Shown here: positions 25,801 to 37,800 of the stretch, one piece after another
Position numbering within the stretch: the first letter of the stretch is position 1
Layout of the letters: the number at the start of each line of letters is the position of its first letter
Source: Taxillus chinensis
Taxonomy: Eukaryota > Streptophyta > Magnoliopsida > Santalales > Loranthaceae
Direction of reading: 5' to 3'
DNA length: 64,000 bases
NCBI GenBank assembly: GCA_023512835.1
Contig: CM042084.1
Coordinates: 15,324,403-15,388,402 of the forward strand
The notes under the pieces: model-generated
Databases searched by the model: none
Told to the model about the DNA's origin: nothing
The model's input: the letters and a program-made list of their open reading frames with translations, nothing else
Made by a program: the position numbers and the translations under genes

Positions 25801-28800
25801 TCCTAGTCAAAGGTCAACAAATTAAAGCTTGACCTGAAAGTTACAAAACTGCAAGTTGGAAAGGGATTTAAATGAAAGTTTTCATCAAAAGTTCGATGTT
25901 TGCTCTTAAAACCATAAGTTGAGACTTGAGAGAGCTTTTGAATCGAAAATTGCCCCCAAATCAAAAACTGGAGTCAAAACTGCAAGTTTGATGCTTGCTT
26001 TCAAATCATAGTTTTGACCGAAAGTTCAATGTTTGCTCTTAAAACCATAAGTTGAGAGTGCTTTTGAGAGAGGTAGAGCATATTTAAGAGAGGTAGAGAG
26101 AGCACCACGAAAGAGAGAAAAAGTCTCATTCCTTTCCATCCAGATACCCCTTCTCTTTCTACCCTTATTCTAAAATCATGATATACTCAACGGAAGCTGC
26201 AAATATTCATACTTTTGTTCAAAAGTGGTGGTCATAGGAGATTGCAGGAAATTACACTCACAAAGGGTTGGGTATTGCAAGGAAATTCAAGACAAATAGC
26301 AGGAGGTTGCACTTATCTTCTCAAACGAGGAGCAGGATTTCTCTAAATTTCAGGTAGTTTTATCTTAAATACCAGGTTTTTAACATCTTCTTCCCCTTTT
26401 CTAGTTAAAAGATATGTAGGAATATGTAATAGATATGTGATTGGTATTTCTTAATGATTGTCTAATGTAGATTTTGAGTATTTGGTTTTCTCATTTTTTC
26501 AGCTTTTAAAATGTAGAGTTTTATAAAAGAGAAGTATAATTTATGTATTTTTATACGAAAAATATTTTGTTGAAAAAACTAGGCACGCAAGAAGTGCACA
26601 AGAAATGAGAGTATAACAAGCTCAAAAAGCACAACACAGAAGAAGAACCCCAGCTCAAAGACAACAAATATCAATAACATCAAAGGTATACGATAAATTA
26701 TAACAGTCCGTGACAGACATCTAATAAAGAAGGGAGGAAAAAAAATTGGATTTTGAACTCCTCCACACTACGCTAACAATTCTTAAGAAACCTTGCATTC
26801 GACTCATGTCAAAGACACTAAGAAATAGCCCATCAAATCACTGAACACTGCCCCACGCTTCCGTACCAGCAAGAAAAAAGGATTGAAAGGCTCTAGGAAC
26901 TCGATCATCCCAAAGAACCCGATCATCAAGATAGTGAAGGAGAATATGATCTACGAACTCCTCTGCCACCTTACACATGTAGCACTGATTAACAATTACA
27001 ATGTCACGCTGCCACACATTATTTGCTATCAAAATCTTCCCTAGAACTGCAATCCAAGCAAAGAAAACCACCCTAGGGGAACCTTAGCCTTTCAAACACT
27101 TCCCACATAAAGCACCCCGGCCCACTAGGGATAAGAACAAAATAGAAAGACTTAACTTGAAATCTTTTAGAATGATTAGGATTCCAAACACATCATATTA
27201 GTCACAGAAATAATGAGCTTAATCGAATACAATAAATCAACGAATCGAAGAGGAGTATGATCAAAATGTTTTAATTTGCTTTTGGTTCGATTCAAAATAA
27301 AAACTTTGATTTGATCCGTGTGTATTTAGGTTCAAGTAAATGTGGAGTTGAATTCCTAATATTCATAACCTAAATGTTTAGACCAAAATCAATTGTGGCA
27401 AACAATTTCTTTTTCCAAATATTTTGATTTTCAAAAAATATCAAAAAGATTTTATTTTTAGAACACAGAGAATCCTATGATTATAGAAGCTTTCTCTAAG
27501 AAGACCAAGATGCCATATTCCCCTGCCTTTTTTTAAAATTCTCAGGGAATTTCATTTAAGTGGTTAAGACTTTAGCGACAATTGTCTTCTAATCTTTTTT
27601 GGGAACTCTTTTACCATGAATCCTATATCTTTATTTAGTTGTTTTTAAATAAAGTTTTCAAAACAAACTAAAACTTCTCATATTTAAAATAGGTACCAAA
27701 TTTGGGTATTAATCCTTCTCCACTCCCAAACATTTTCTTTATTTTACTAATATTAGTGGCAAGTGTCCACTCGCAACTTTTTCGATTGATAAAGACTCTA
27801 AAAACTTCTATTTGTTTTTTTTATTGAGTCAGAATGCATTGTAATGATCAAAGGCCAATAGCGTGTCAGGACAAAAATAGTTGATAACAAGCAATATAAA
27901 AGCAATGCAACTGCAACATTTTAGGAACTTCGAAAGAATTGTCCAACATATGAAAGGAGAATTATGGGCATGGTTCTAATCTCTCCTATGAATAAGAGCT
28001 TTGATTTACTACCTATCAAAAAAAACAAGAGCTTTGATTTACTTAACATATATTGTGCATGTAATTTTGTCTCAATTTCTTAGTGTCTCTAATAAAGTTT
28101 TCTTTTTTGCTAATAAATAAACTGAAATGCTCAATATAGGATATCATCTATTTTTACGAAAAATGGTGGAAGATAAATAGCCCAATGAAGAATTGGAAAA
28201 CATTTCTACGGGTAACACTACAATAGAGTTAAAATATAGTGGGCTCAATGATGGCATCTTAAAATAAGGTAATGATACACAACAGGCAATATATATTGGG
28301 AACAAGAAGTCGCTTGATCAACAATTATATAAGGATAAGAAACAATCAAATTGCATTGATAGTGCTTAAAACAATTAACAAAGATACACTCGTAAAACTG
28401 TTCAACCTACACACTGCAAAGAAGCGAATTTTTTTGCTCAGGCAGGATGGATCGATATGCTCAAAAATATTGTTCAACAAGACAGGAAGGATTACTAACT
28501 TAAAGGTCATTACCACAGAAGACTCAGTGCGGAAGCCAATGAAGCAAATACTTAAAACAACTCATTCCTCAAATGAAGGATAAGAAACTATAAAACTACC
28601 AGAAGAAAGAAATATATTTAACCTACCAAGACCAATCAACAACTGATAATCATAAACTCACATCGATTGCGATAAGTGAGAGGCGGCTTGCATTGTGACA
28701 CTTTTCAAGCTTTGACATAAATCTCTTGCTCTTTGATATTTTTTCTGGTGTTACATAAAGCACTTTGAGCTCACCTTCACCCTTTTCAAGTGCCCTGTAT

Positions 28801-31800
28801 GTAAATTTTTCATCTTCTTTACTGGTTGTTGATGTCAACATATGCGCTGGTATACCTATAGCAGCCAAACCCATCACCTGAACCAATAGTTTTGTCATTT
28901 GGTTCAGAAAACAGTGATTGTAGCACACATGCATTAGCTACACTCACCTGATCTTGAATCAAAGAAAGCAAGGGACTAACAATAAGAGCAACTCCATGAC
29001 GAAGTATAGCAGGTAGCTGATAACAGAGGCTTTTGCCACCCCCTGCAGCCATGATCACCAGGACATCTCTTCCACTCATAACTGCATTTATGATCTAGAA
29101 TAAATTAGCTGTGTTAGTAAATCAACCAGAAAGAAGTTACCTTGCTTTCATATTGATGTGTCCATATCCATAATGAAACATATCTAGTACAAAGTTAATT
29201 TCTTCAAAAGTAAAAAATTATGGGGGGTATTGCAGGATGCATGAAATAAAGCTATTATGTATCTTTACCCAAAACATGTATCTTTTCATTGCAAGAGTTT
29301 AAACTTGTCATGTATTTAAACTTATTTAGTGTTAAACTTGTAATAAGCTCAAAGTGCTTCATTTATACATATCTTTACAATGAAGAATAAGTGTCTAAGT
29401 GATTATAGGACTCCAAGATGGAAGAACAGGCATGAAGACATCAAATACGGAGTCAAAATCATGTTAAAAGAAGGGCTAGGCGCTTCCCCCAAACAGACCA
29501 GGCAACTGGCTGATAAAGTCCTGCATTCAAGAGAAGAGGACTAGACGGTTGGTGCCCAATGACTTAGCAAATGAATGTTGTTCTGGAGTCTACCATAGGG
29601 CGATTATGACTGTTACAATAGTATTTCATACCATTGATGAACAGGTGCCTTCCCTGTAGCACCAAACACCTTTTGTATTTTTTTTGTTTCCCGTGCTAGA
29701 TTGTTTTACAACTTTATCACAATTTACTGAAAGCTCCCAACAATTATGTGGGTCTCTTGGGTTATAAATATCCCTTCAAATAACTAAAAATTCACCACCA
29801 AGCAAAAGAGGCCCAATCAATTTCACATTAAAGACCATACTTTTTTTCTCTCTTGCATTGAGTTTATATTGTAAACACTCATGTTTTGTATCATACTTTC
29901 TTCTCTCTTGGATTGTAACCCAATCCATCCATCCCTTAATCTTTCCTTGCTTCTTTTAATCCCTCTCACCCTTCATCTTTCACTCTCATTTCCCCTTGGT
30001 AGAGAATTAATGTTATATAATTTATAATATTAGTGTAATTAGATTGGGCTGTTGGACTAAATGAATTTGCTCATTACTCTCCTACATATACTTATCTCAA
30101 TGTCAAAACAGGAACCAGATCGGGGTATTGTATCCAAGGTTATCAAAAGCGTTAGGCACACTAGAAGCGCAAAGGGTACCCGGGTACCCCATCGCTTTAA
30201 GTGCAAAAAAGGCGCTCACTTTAGTAAAGTTAAGTGCAAACATATTTATTAAAATATCTACAAATTATCTTCTAAATTTAATAGTATTCATTCTTTTTGT
30301 TAATATTTGAATGACTTATGTATAATATCTGAAACAAAATTTAATATATGCTATATTGTACACTTACTAAACCATCAATTATAATCTTTTTTTATAAGTA
30401 ATAAAATTTTATTAGATGCAAATCGCACATAAAAAGTACGCAAAAATACAAAATTACAATACTAAGACAGCAACCCGATCAAAATGAACAACCATTAACA
30501 ACATCCCAAGTGAAAGAAAAACAAATACCACCCGAAGCATACAACCAATCACCCAAATAACGAGAAAAATACAATAGAGCTCAGTCAGCGGGCCTCTCCC
30601 GATCATCAAACATACGAGCGTTCCTCTCCCTCCAAATACTTCAAAGAATACAATGAGGGACAGCCCGCCACACCACCGAATGAGGTTCACTTAAATTAAT
30701 ACGTACAGAGGCGCCGTCTCTGTACGGCGCCTCGGCGCCTCAGCAGCTGAACGTACGGAGGCGGCCGCTCTGAGCCGGCGAACACTCGCCGGCCGTTCTG
30801 GGCGGGTGAGGCGGCCGCCTCACCGTCTGTACGCCCGCCTCACACACGGTACGGGGTGAGGCGGGCGACTTTATTTTAAAAAAAAAAAAACGACGTATAA
30901 AAAACGTACCGTTTCATTCACTCGCGACGCAGCCCTACCTCAGTACCCGACGCAGCCGCCTCGACCGAAGATCGCTGCAATCGTCATCGACGATCTGTCC
31001 CTCGCCGCGCCGTGCCTCGACGCAGCCTCGCCGAGCCTCGCCTCGCGTCGACGCAGCCTCGCCGAGCTCGCCTAGCCTCTACTCGCGTCGACACGGTCTC
31101 GCCGAGCTCGACACGGCCTCGCCAAGCCTCGCCGAGCCTTGCCTCCCGTCCACCCGGTCTCGCGAGCCTCGACGCAGCCTCGCCGCGATCTCGCGAGCCT
31201 CGACACGATCCCTCTCGCCCGATTCTGTCACTTCTCTCTCGCCCGATTCCCTCTCGCCCGAAATGTTGTGGGCGTGAGTATATATTATACTTAATATATA
31301 TTTTTCTAATTGTTTTTATTTAATTAACATTATGTTATATATTAATAACATTAATATTAGTTTGTATGTTTAATTATTCAAATTGCAGTGTTGTTTATTG
31401 TTGTTGATCATTGAGCATACTTCCATTTGTGGTGTAATGGCAAGCAATCAAAGAAAAGATCCAGCTTGGAAGTATGGGATTGAAATTGAGAAAGATAAAA
31501 AAAAAAGGATATAAGTATATTCGATGCAAATTTTGTGAAAAGGAAATAAGAGGGGGTGTATTTAGATTGAAGGAACATCTTGCAGGTAAAAGGGGTAATG
31601 TTGCCCCATGTCCAAAAGTTCAAACCGGAGGTTAGAGATGAAATGAAAAATTTTTTTTGATGATTCGGAGAAGTCAAAAAAATTAAATCAACTAGCTAAA
31701 GAAGAGATTATTGCAGGTGCACAACATTGAACGGTGGGTCTATGAGAGGTTCAAGTAGTGATGGTGTTACTCAAAGAATGAATAGGGGACCTATGGATAG

Positions 31801-34800
31801 ATTCTTGGGGATTTTAGAGGATGATGTTGAGGAGATCAATGATATGGATAAAAGTGAACCTAAAAAAAGACTTACTAATAAGGAATTACGTGAGGATGTG
31901 TGTGCGGAGATTGGTCGATGTTTCTTTGATAATGCTCTTGCTTTTAATGTTATTGATAGTCCATCATTTATTAGCATGTGTCGGGCAATCGGCCGTTATG
32001 GAATTGGTTTGAAAGTACCTAGTAGTTATGAGTTGAAGACTACCATTTTAAAAAAGGAGGAAGAAAATACTCAAACTTTTGTGAATGAAGTGAAGAAGAC
32101 ATGGGTGCAAACAGGAGTGTCCATATTATCGAGATGGTTGGAAAGATACAAGGGGGCGACAGTTGATCAACATTCTTGTCAATAATCCACGTGGAACAAT
32201 TTTCTTGCGTTCTATTGATGTTAGTGATGCGATGAAAGATGCAAAGATGATATTTCAAATATTGGATGATGTAGTTGAAGAGATTGGAGAGGATTTTGTT
32301 GTTCAAGTAGTAACTAATAATGCCTCTAACTATAAAAAAAGCTGGACAAATGTTAATGAAGAAAAGGACAAAATTATGGTGGACACCATGTGCCGCACAT
32401 TGCTTGGATTTGATTCTTGAGAAAATTGGAGAACTACCCCAACATAAAATGGCGTTGAGAAAAGCAAAGAAGGTATATTTATTTCTTTACGATATTATTT
32501 ATTTAATTAAACTTTCATTACTAAATTGTGTGTTTCTTAATAGGTGACCCGGTTTATTTATAATCATGGGTGGATATTGGCATTGATGAGGAAGTTTACA
32601 AAAAAAGACTTAATTCGGCCTGCTCCTACTAGGGTTTGCTACAACGTACTTGACATTACAAAGTTTGTATGAATTGCGTGAGCCTTTGGAGCAGATGTTA
32701 ACTTCACAGGAATGGAGGGAAAGCTCGTGGGCGAATAAAGTAGAAGGAAAAGAATTGAAAAAGATCATTGTGAGGGATGAGAATTTTTGGTTAAGTATGT
32801 CTTATGCATTGAAGACAACTAGACCTCTTGTTAGTGTGTTGAGATTAGCAGATTCAGAGAAGATCCCTGGAATGGGATTTATTTATGGAGCAATGGATGC
32901 GGCTAAAGAGGAGATAGCCAAAAATTTAGGGGATGAATATGGAGCATATAGTGAGATTTGGAAGATTATTGACAACAAATGGGATTTCCAATTACATCGC
33001 CCTTTGCATGCAAATGCTTATTTTATGAATCCTAGATTTCAATATTAGAACAAATCTCCACTCATATAGAGATTAAGACCGGGTTATTGATGTGCATGGA
33101 GAAGCTTATACCAAATTTTGAAGAAAGAGAGAAGGCTTGTCTACAAATTACCGATTTCAGGAGAAAAGAATGGGTTGTTTGGCTTCACATTGGCACAAAG
33201 TACTATACATAAATATAAACCCAGGTAAGTCAAAATCTCATTTAAGTATTCTATAATTATTTATCTAATTTCTAACTAGGTGAATTATTATTGTAGCCGA
33301 TTGGTGGATTCAATTTGGGGATCATACCCCAGAGTTAAGATCTTTTGCAATGAGAGTTTTAAGTCTCACTTGTTCATCATCCGGTTGTGAACGAAATTGG
33401 AGTGCATTCAATTGGGTACGTATGAAATTACAAATTTAGAATATATTTTTTAATATATATTTATTTATACTAATTTTATTTTCATTTATATTTGTAGATT
33501 CATTCTAAAAGAAGAAATCGATTGGCCACGAGAGAAACTAAACTATTTAGTTTATATCATGTATAATAGAAAGTTGAGGGATAAGTTCATTAGAAAACAA
33601 AACTTACCTGATGGTGTTGACTCTCTACTAGCCATCGATGTGCCTTCGGATGATGAATGGATAATTGAAGATGATATTGATGGAGATTTTGCAAACCTTT
33701 CATGCGAACCAAGTGAAAATTTGCAAGGAGAGACAAGTAGAAGTTCAAGTAAGTTTAGTAATGTTTAATAATTAAATGAAAAAATTTCATTATATTTAAA
33801 ATTATATATATATATATTGATGTTATTTTTAATTATTTTGGTGTAGGAAAAGGAAAAAACATTTTGATTGAATCGGAAGATGAACCGGAAACGGATGACT
33901 TTTCTAGTGAAGAACCATTTTGGGATCCAAAATTTCGACCATTAGATACGGATGACACACTATTCAATTAAGATTAGAGTGTCTATTTGAGACCTTCAGT
34001 TGTTTTGTTTTATTGAATATTTGAAATTGATTACAAAGACTTAATTTTGTTTTTGAGTGAGACTTGATTTATATTTTTAGTTTGATTTTATAAAGTGTAA
34101 GACTATTATGATTGTAATATATTTCTATTAAAGTTGTGGAGAAATTTAAGTTATTTTACTATGATAATATTTCCAGCATAAAATTATTGTGTAAGGTTGA
34201 GGCGCCCGCCTCGACCGTACTGAGGCGCCCATATATCCGTACAGCCTTCGGCCGTACCGTTCCCGCCTCACGTATTTTTGAACCTTGGCTTAGAGACGAA
34301 GGCATCACCCACGGGATGCCAAATAGGCCCAGAACCATATCTCACAACCCCCTGGCATAAGGGCAATGAAGGAAAAAATGATCCACATGCTCTGGCAAAG
34401 CCTTGCAAAGGTAGCACCGACTAACCAGAACAAAACCCCGATGCCTCAAATGATCAGCAATCAAAATCTTCCTCAATACGGCAGTCCAAGCAAAGAAGGC
34501 TACTCGAAATGGCACCCACGCCTTCCAAACGCTCTGCCAAGGAAAACACTTAGTCCAAGCAGGCATGAGCAGGGAGTAAAAACTTCGGACAAGATACCTG
34601 CGCTCCTGATTGGGGCGCCAACACAACCTATTCGCAGCAAGTCACGCTGGTGGAACTAAATACAAAGTGTCAAAAAAAAGGAGAAAACTTCCAACTCTCA
34701 ATACTGCACGGCGCGTGAAAACAACACCTCCCTCGCACCACACATCATGCGTGAAAATAACACCTATTATAATCTTGCTCATGCATTGTTATGGGCACTA

Positions 34801-37800
34801 GGCGGCGAGGAGGAAGAGATGCATTGACGGAGCAAGAGGCGTCGTCGCATCAATCATCTGGCTTCAAGCATCGTTGCTCATCGTCTGGCGTGTGGCGTCA
34901 ATGGCGTTCATCTGGCATCAATGGCGTTTGTCTAGCATCAATGGCGTTCATCTAGCGTCACAGCATCATCGCTCATCATTGATCATCTGGCATCAATGGA
35001 GGTCACAAGGTCAGCCATCGCTCGTGGTCTGCCATCACTCGTCAATCATTTGGCATTGATGGAAGTCGCAAGGTTTGGCCTCACTCACTATCTTCCATTG
35101 CATGTCATTTGTCGTCACTCGTCAATCATCTAGTGTCTGCCATTAATAGAGAGTCACAATTGATTACTCTCTTTTTATTTATTTTTTTAAAGGTTAAAGG
35201 CGCACATGAAGCGAGTGCTTCTCCCGTTACGAACAAACAGACAAAGCACGGCAAGGCACTGTGACTAGCCTCCCCAGAAGTCGCTGGAGGTCCCTAGCAC
35301 TACTCTTCATGTGCCGCTTAAGCACCAGGGCAAACACTTTTGACTACACTGACTGAACCAAGCATTATAATTTATGACGCCATTCCAAGCAGCCATGGCA
35401 ACTTGAGCCCATTGCATCAGCCATAAGAAACCAAATTGAGTCCTATGTAGCCACTGGATGAGAAGCGGAAAGAAGATTTGCTCAAATTTCCAATGCCAAT
35501 TCCACAGGAACAATAAAGGAACAATAGATTGACAAGGAGGAAGAAGAAGATAAGCCCTAATAGGAACTCAACCTTCCAGCTCCCAAAGATCACAATCATC
35601 AATACCTCCCGCACAAACCATTGAATGTTCTTCCATAGTCTTCTAATCCAAGTTTGCCAAGTATATCCTAACCCCACACCTCTACCTATACTCGTATTGC
35701 ATATCATACTCATTCCCACACAAAAACATATGATCCTATCACTAACTATGTTCTTTTTTTAGCCATTTGTTTTCTTTTATCTCTCATCTAATGTACACAA
35801 TGTACACATAAAAAAATGGATGCCTTAAACCATAGTGGCAATTGGACTCTTGAGTCTCCTACTCCAAGTAAACAAGTGATTGGTTATTGCTAGATGTTTA
35901 TTGTGAAGTTCCTGCTTAATGGTATTATTGAGCATCCCAAGGCTCATTTGGTTATCAAGGACTATACTCAAACTTATGGCAAGGCCAGCCCCAAAGGCAA
36001 GCAAGTGGGGCATGTGCCCTTCATCCTTCAAATTTTGGCCCAAAATAAGGATCCCCATCCAATAAGTCTGCTGCCTCCATAGTTACGTTATGTAACCTCT
36101 TTTTTATTATTGTGTTTATTTTATTGCAGACACAAATATTTTTGTTATCTTAAAATGTATAAGAGATAAAAGCATTCATAATAGCTCTGCATTATTTAGC
36201 TAAAAAACTCTTAAAAATTTAGCCATCAACTTTTCATATCACCAAATAATAACTTTAATAAATTTTAAATATTTCATTAAAATATTAATTTTTAAATCAT
36301 CATCACTCATTTTATTATTTTAAATAAAGAGAGAAGAAAGAACATGTGTTGAGGAGAAAAAAATTAAATTTTTTTTATAAGTAAGTCAAATTTTATTAGA
36401 TGAAAAATTACATATAAGAAGCGCGCGAATACAAGCTAAGCAGAATTACAGGAAAAAAAATAAAAACAAACTCAAAACGAACAAACATTAAGAACATCTC
36501 ACAAGGAAAAACAACGAACAACACCCAAAACAGACATCCAATCCCCCAAACAACGAAAAAAAAGGCAAGAAAGCTCAGAGAGAGGCCTCTCCCAATCCTT
36601 AAACACCCGCTCGTTCCGCTCCCGCCAAAGACACCATAGGAGGCAATGAGGGACAGCCCGTCACACTTCCGAACACCGCCCAACACCCCCTAGCCAACAC
36701 GCAAACAAAACACCTCATAAAGAGAGGAAGGCATCACCCACTGGATGCCAATATGTTACAATACATTTAACATATTTGACCAACAATATATAGCCGACTA
36801 AATGTACTGTAATTTTATTGATCCCATTGTTAGAGTGTTTTTCATCAGTTTAGCTATTATTTAGCTAAATAATAATATTAAACCAGATACAAGTGCTCTA
36901 AGAGCATCTCTAACCCATTAGCTATAGCAAAATGTGGCTGAATTTGTTCTCCAATGGTTTAGGTAAACCATTAACAAAAGCAAAAGCAAAAGATAAATAT
37001 AGTTTTTGCTTTTGCTTTTTAGCTGGAGCTGCCATGTCAGCAAATAAGGAGAATTTCGACGTTCAGACCTTGCGTTCCCCTCCCCTCTTCTCGTCTTCTC
37101 CACGTCCCCCCCCCCCCCCCCCCCCCCCCCGCTTCCCCCCATCCAAGTTAGCTCGCTACCGGCTCTCCAGCGCCTCCTCCGTCTGCGACCGCAGGGAACG
37201 GCCCCCGAGCCTCTCGTGATGTCACGCACCACCGCAACAGTTCGTTGTGGAGGACCTCCTCTCCTCCCCCCCCCCCCCCCCCACTCTCCTCTCCTCCCCC
37301 GTCACCCCCCCTCCTCCTCTAGCCCAACGCCCGCGCGCCCCCTCCTCCTCCCTCCTCCCTCCTCCTCTCCTCCGCGCCGAGCTCCCCCCTATGCTTCCCC
37401 CCGCTGCGGATCGAGGACCTCCCTTCATTAAATTAGGGATTTTTGTGCATTAAATTAGGGATTTGGGATTGTGGGGGGATAAGGGTAATTGGGAAAAAAT
37501 AAAATTTAAGCAAAAATATAACTAATGTAACATTAGAGTAACATTAGCTAAAGTGGTACTATAGCAAGCTAAATATAGCTTTAGCTACCCACTTTAACTA
37601 AAAAGGGTTGGAGATGCTCTAAGGGCCCCAATTTGAATTTCACCTTGGACCCCTTAAATTAAGACGTTGTCCCTACCTATGACGTTGATTATAATTAGAC
37701 TTTTTCTCTCAATGCCTAGATTCCTTGTACTCGGGTCATAATTTCCTTAGTTGTTTATTATGATTGATCATTAACTCAGCTTGATGTGAAGGGTGTTTTC

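Larger units (their letters stand above)
30681..34288 (+). mobile_element. hAT DNA transposon with decayed transposase
   Basis: The right end reads CGTATTTTTGAACCTTGG. The left end (AGGTTCAC...AATACG near 30683-30702) is a degenerate inverse of it. Both ends carry GC-rich subterminal motifs built from GTACGG and GAGGCG. The interior holds a zf-BED/DUF659/hAT-dimerisation transposase. It is inserted in a LINE in RecQ2 intron 2. No exact target duplication was found, probably because of a deletion at the left junction. Confidence 0.85.
35968..37679. mobile_element. Insertion in copia RT, carrying further nested elements
   Basis: The copia frame is interrupted between TYG and VDY; a short TATG repeat flanks the break (TTATGGC / CTATGACG). 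Inside, GGGGCATGTGCCCTTCATCC (36006) and the inverse of AATTTCACCTTGGACCCCTT (37635) look like related ends of one element. The family is not identified. Two MITEs and a LINE piece sit inside it. Confidence 0.5.

Noticed and set aside
28272..28583. 103-codon plus-strand open frame in RecQ2 intron 4
   Set aside because: AT-rich composition and no recognisable motif or neighbouring gene support; probably chance.
31012..31323. 103-codon frame rich in Arg, Ser and Pro
   Set aside because: It is produced by the GC-rich minisatellite in the hAT leader.
36918..37453. Pro-, Gly- and Arg-rich open frames on both strands
   Set aside because: Low-complexity translations of the C-rich MITE core.
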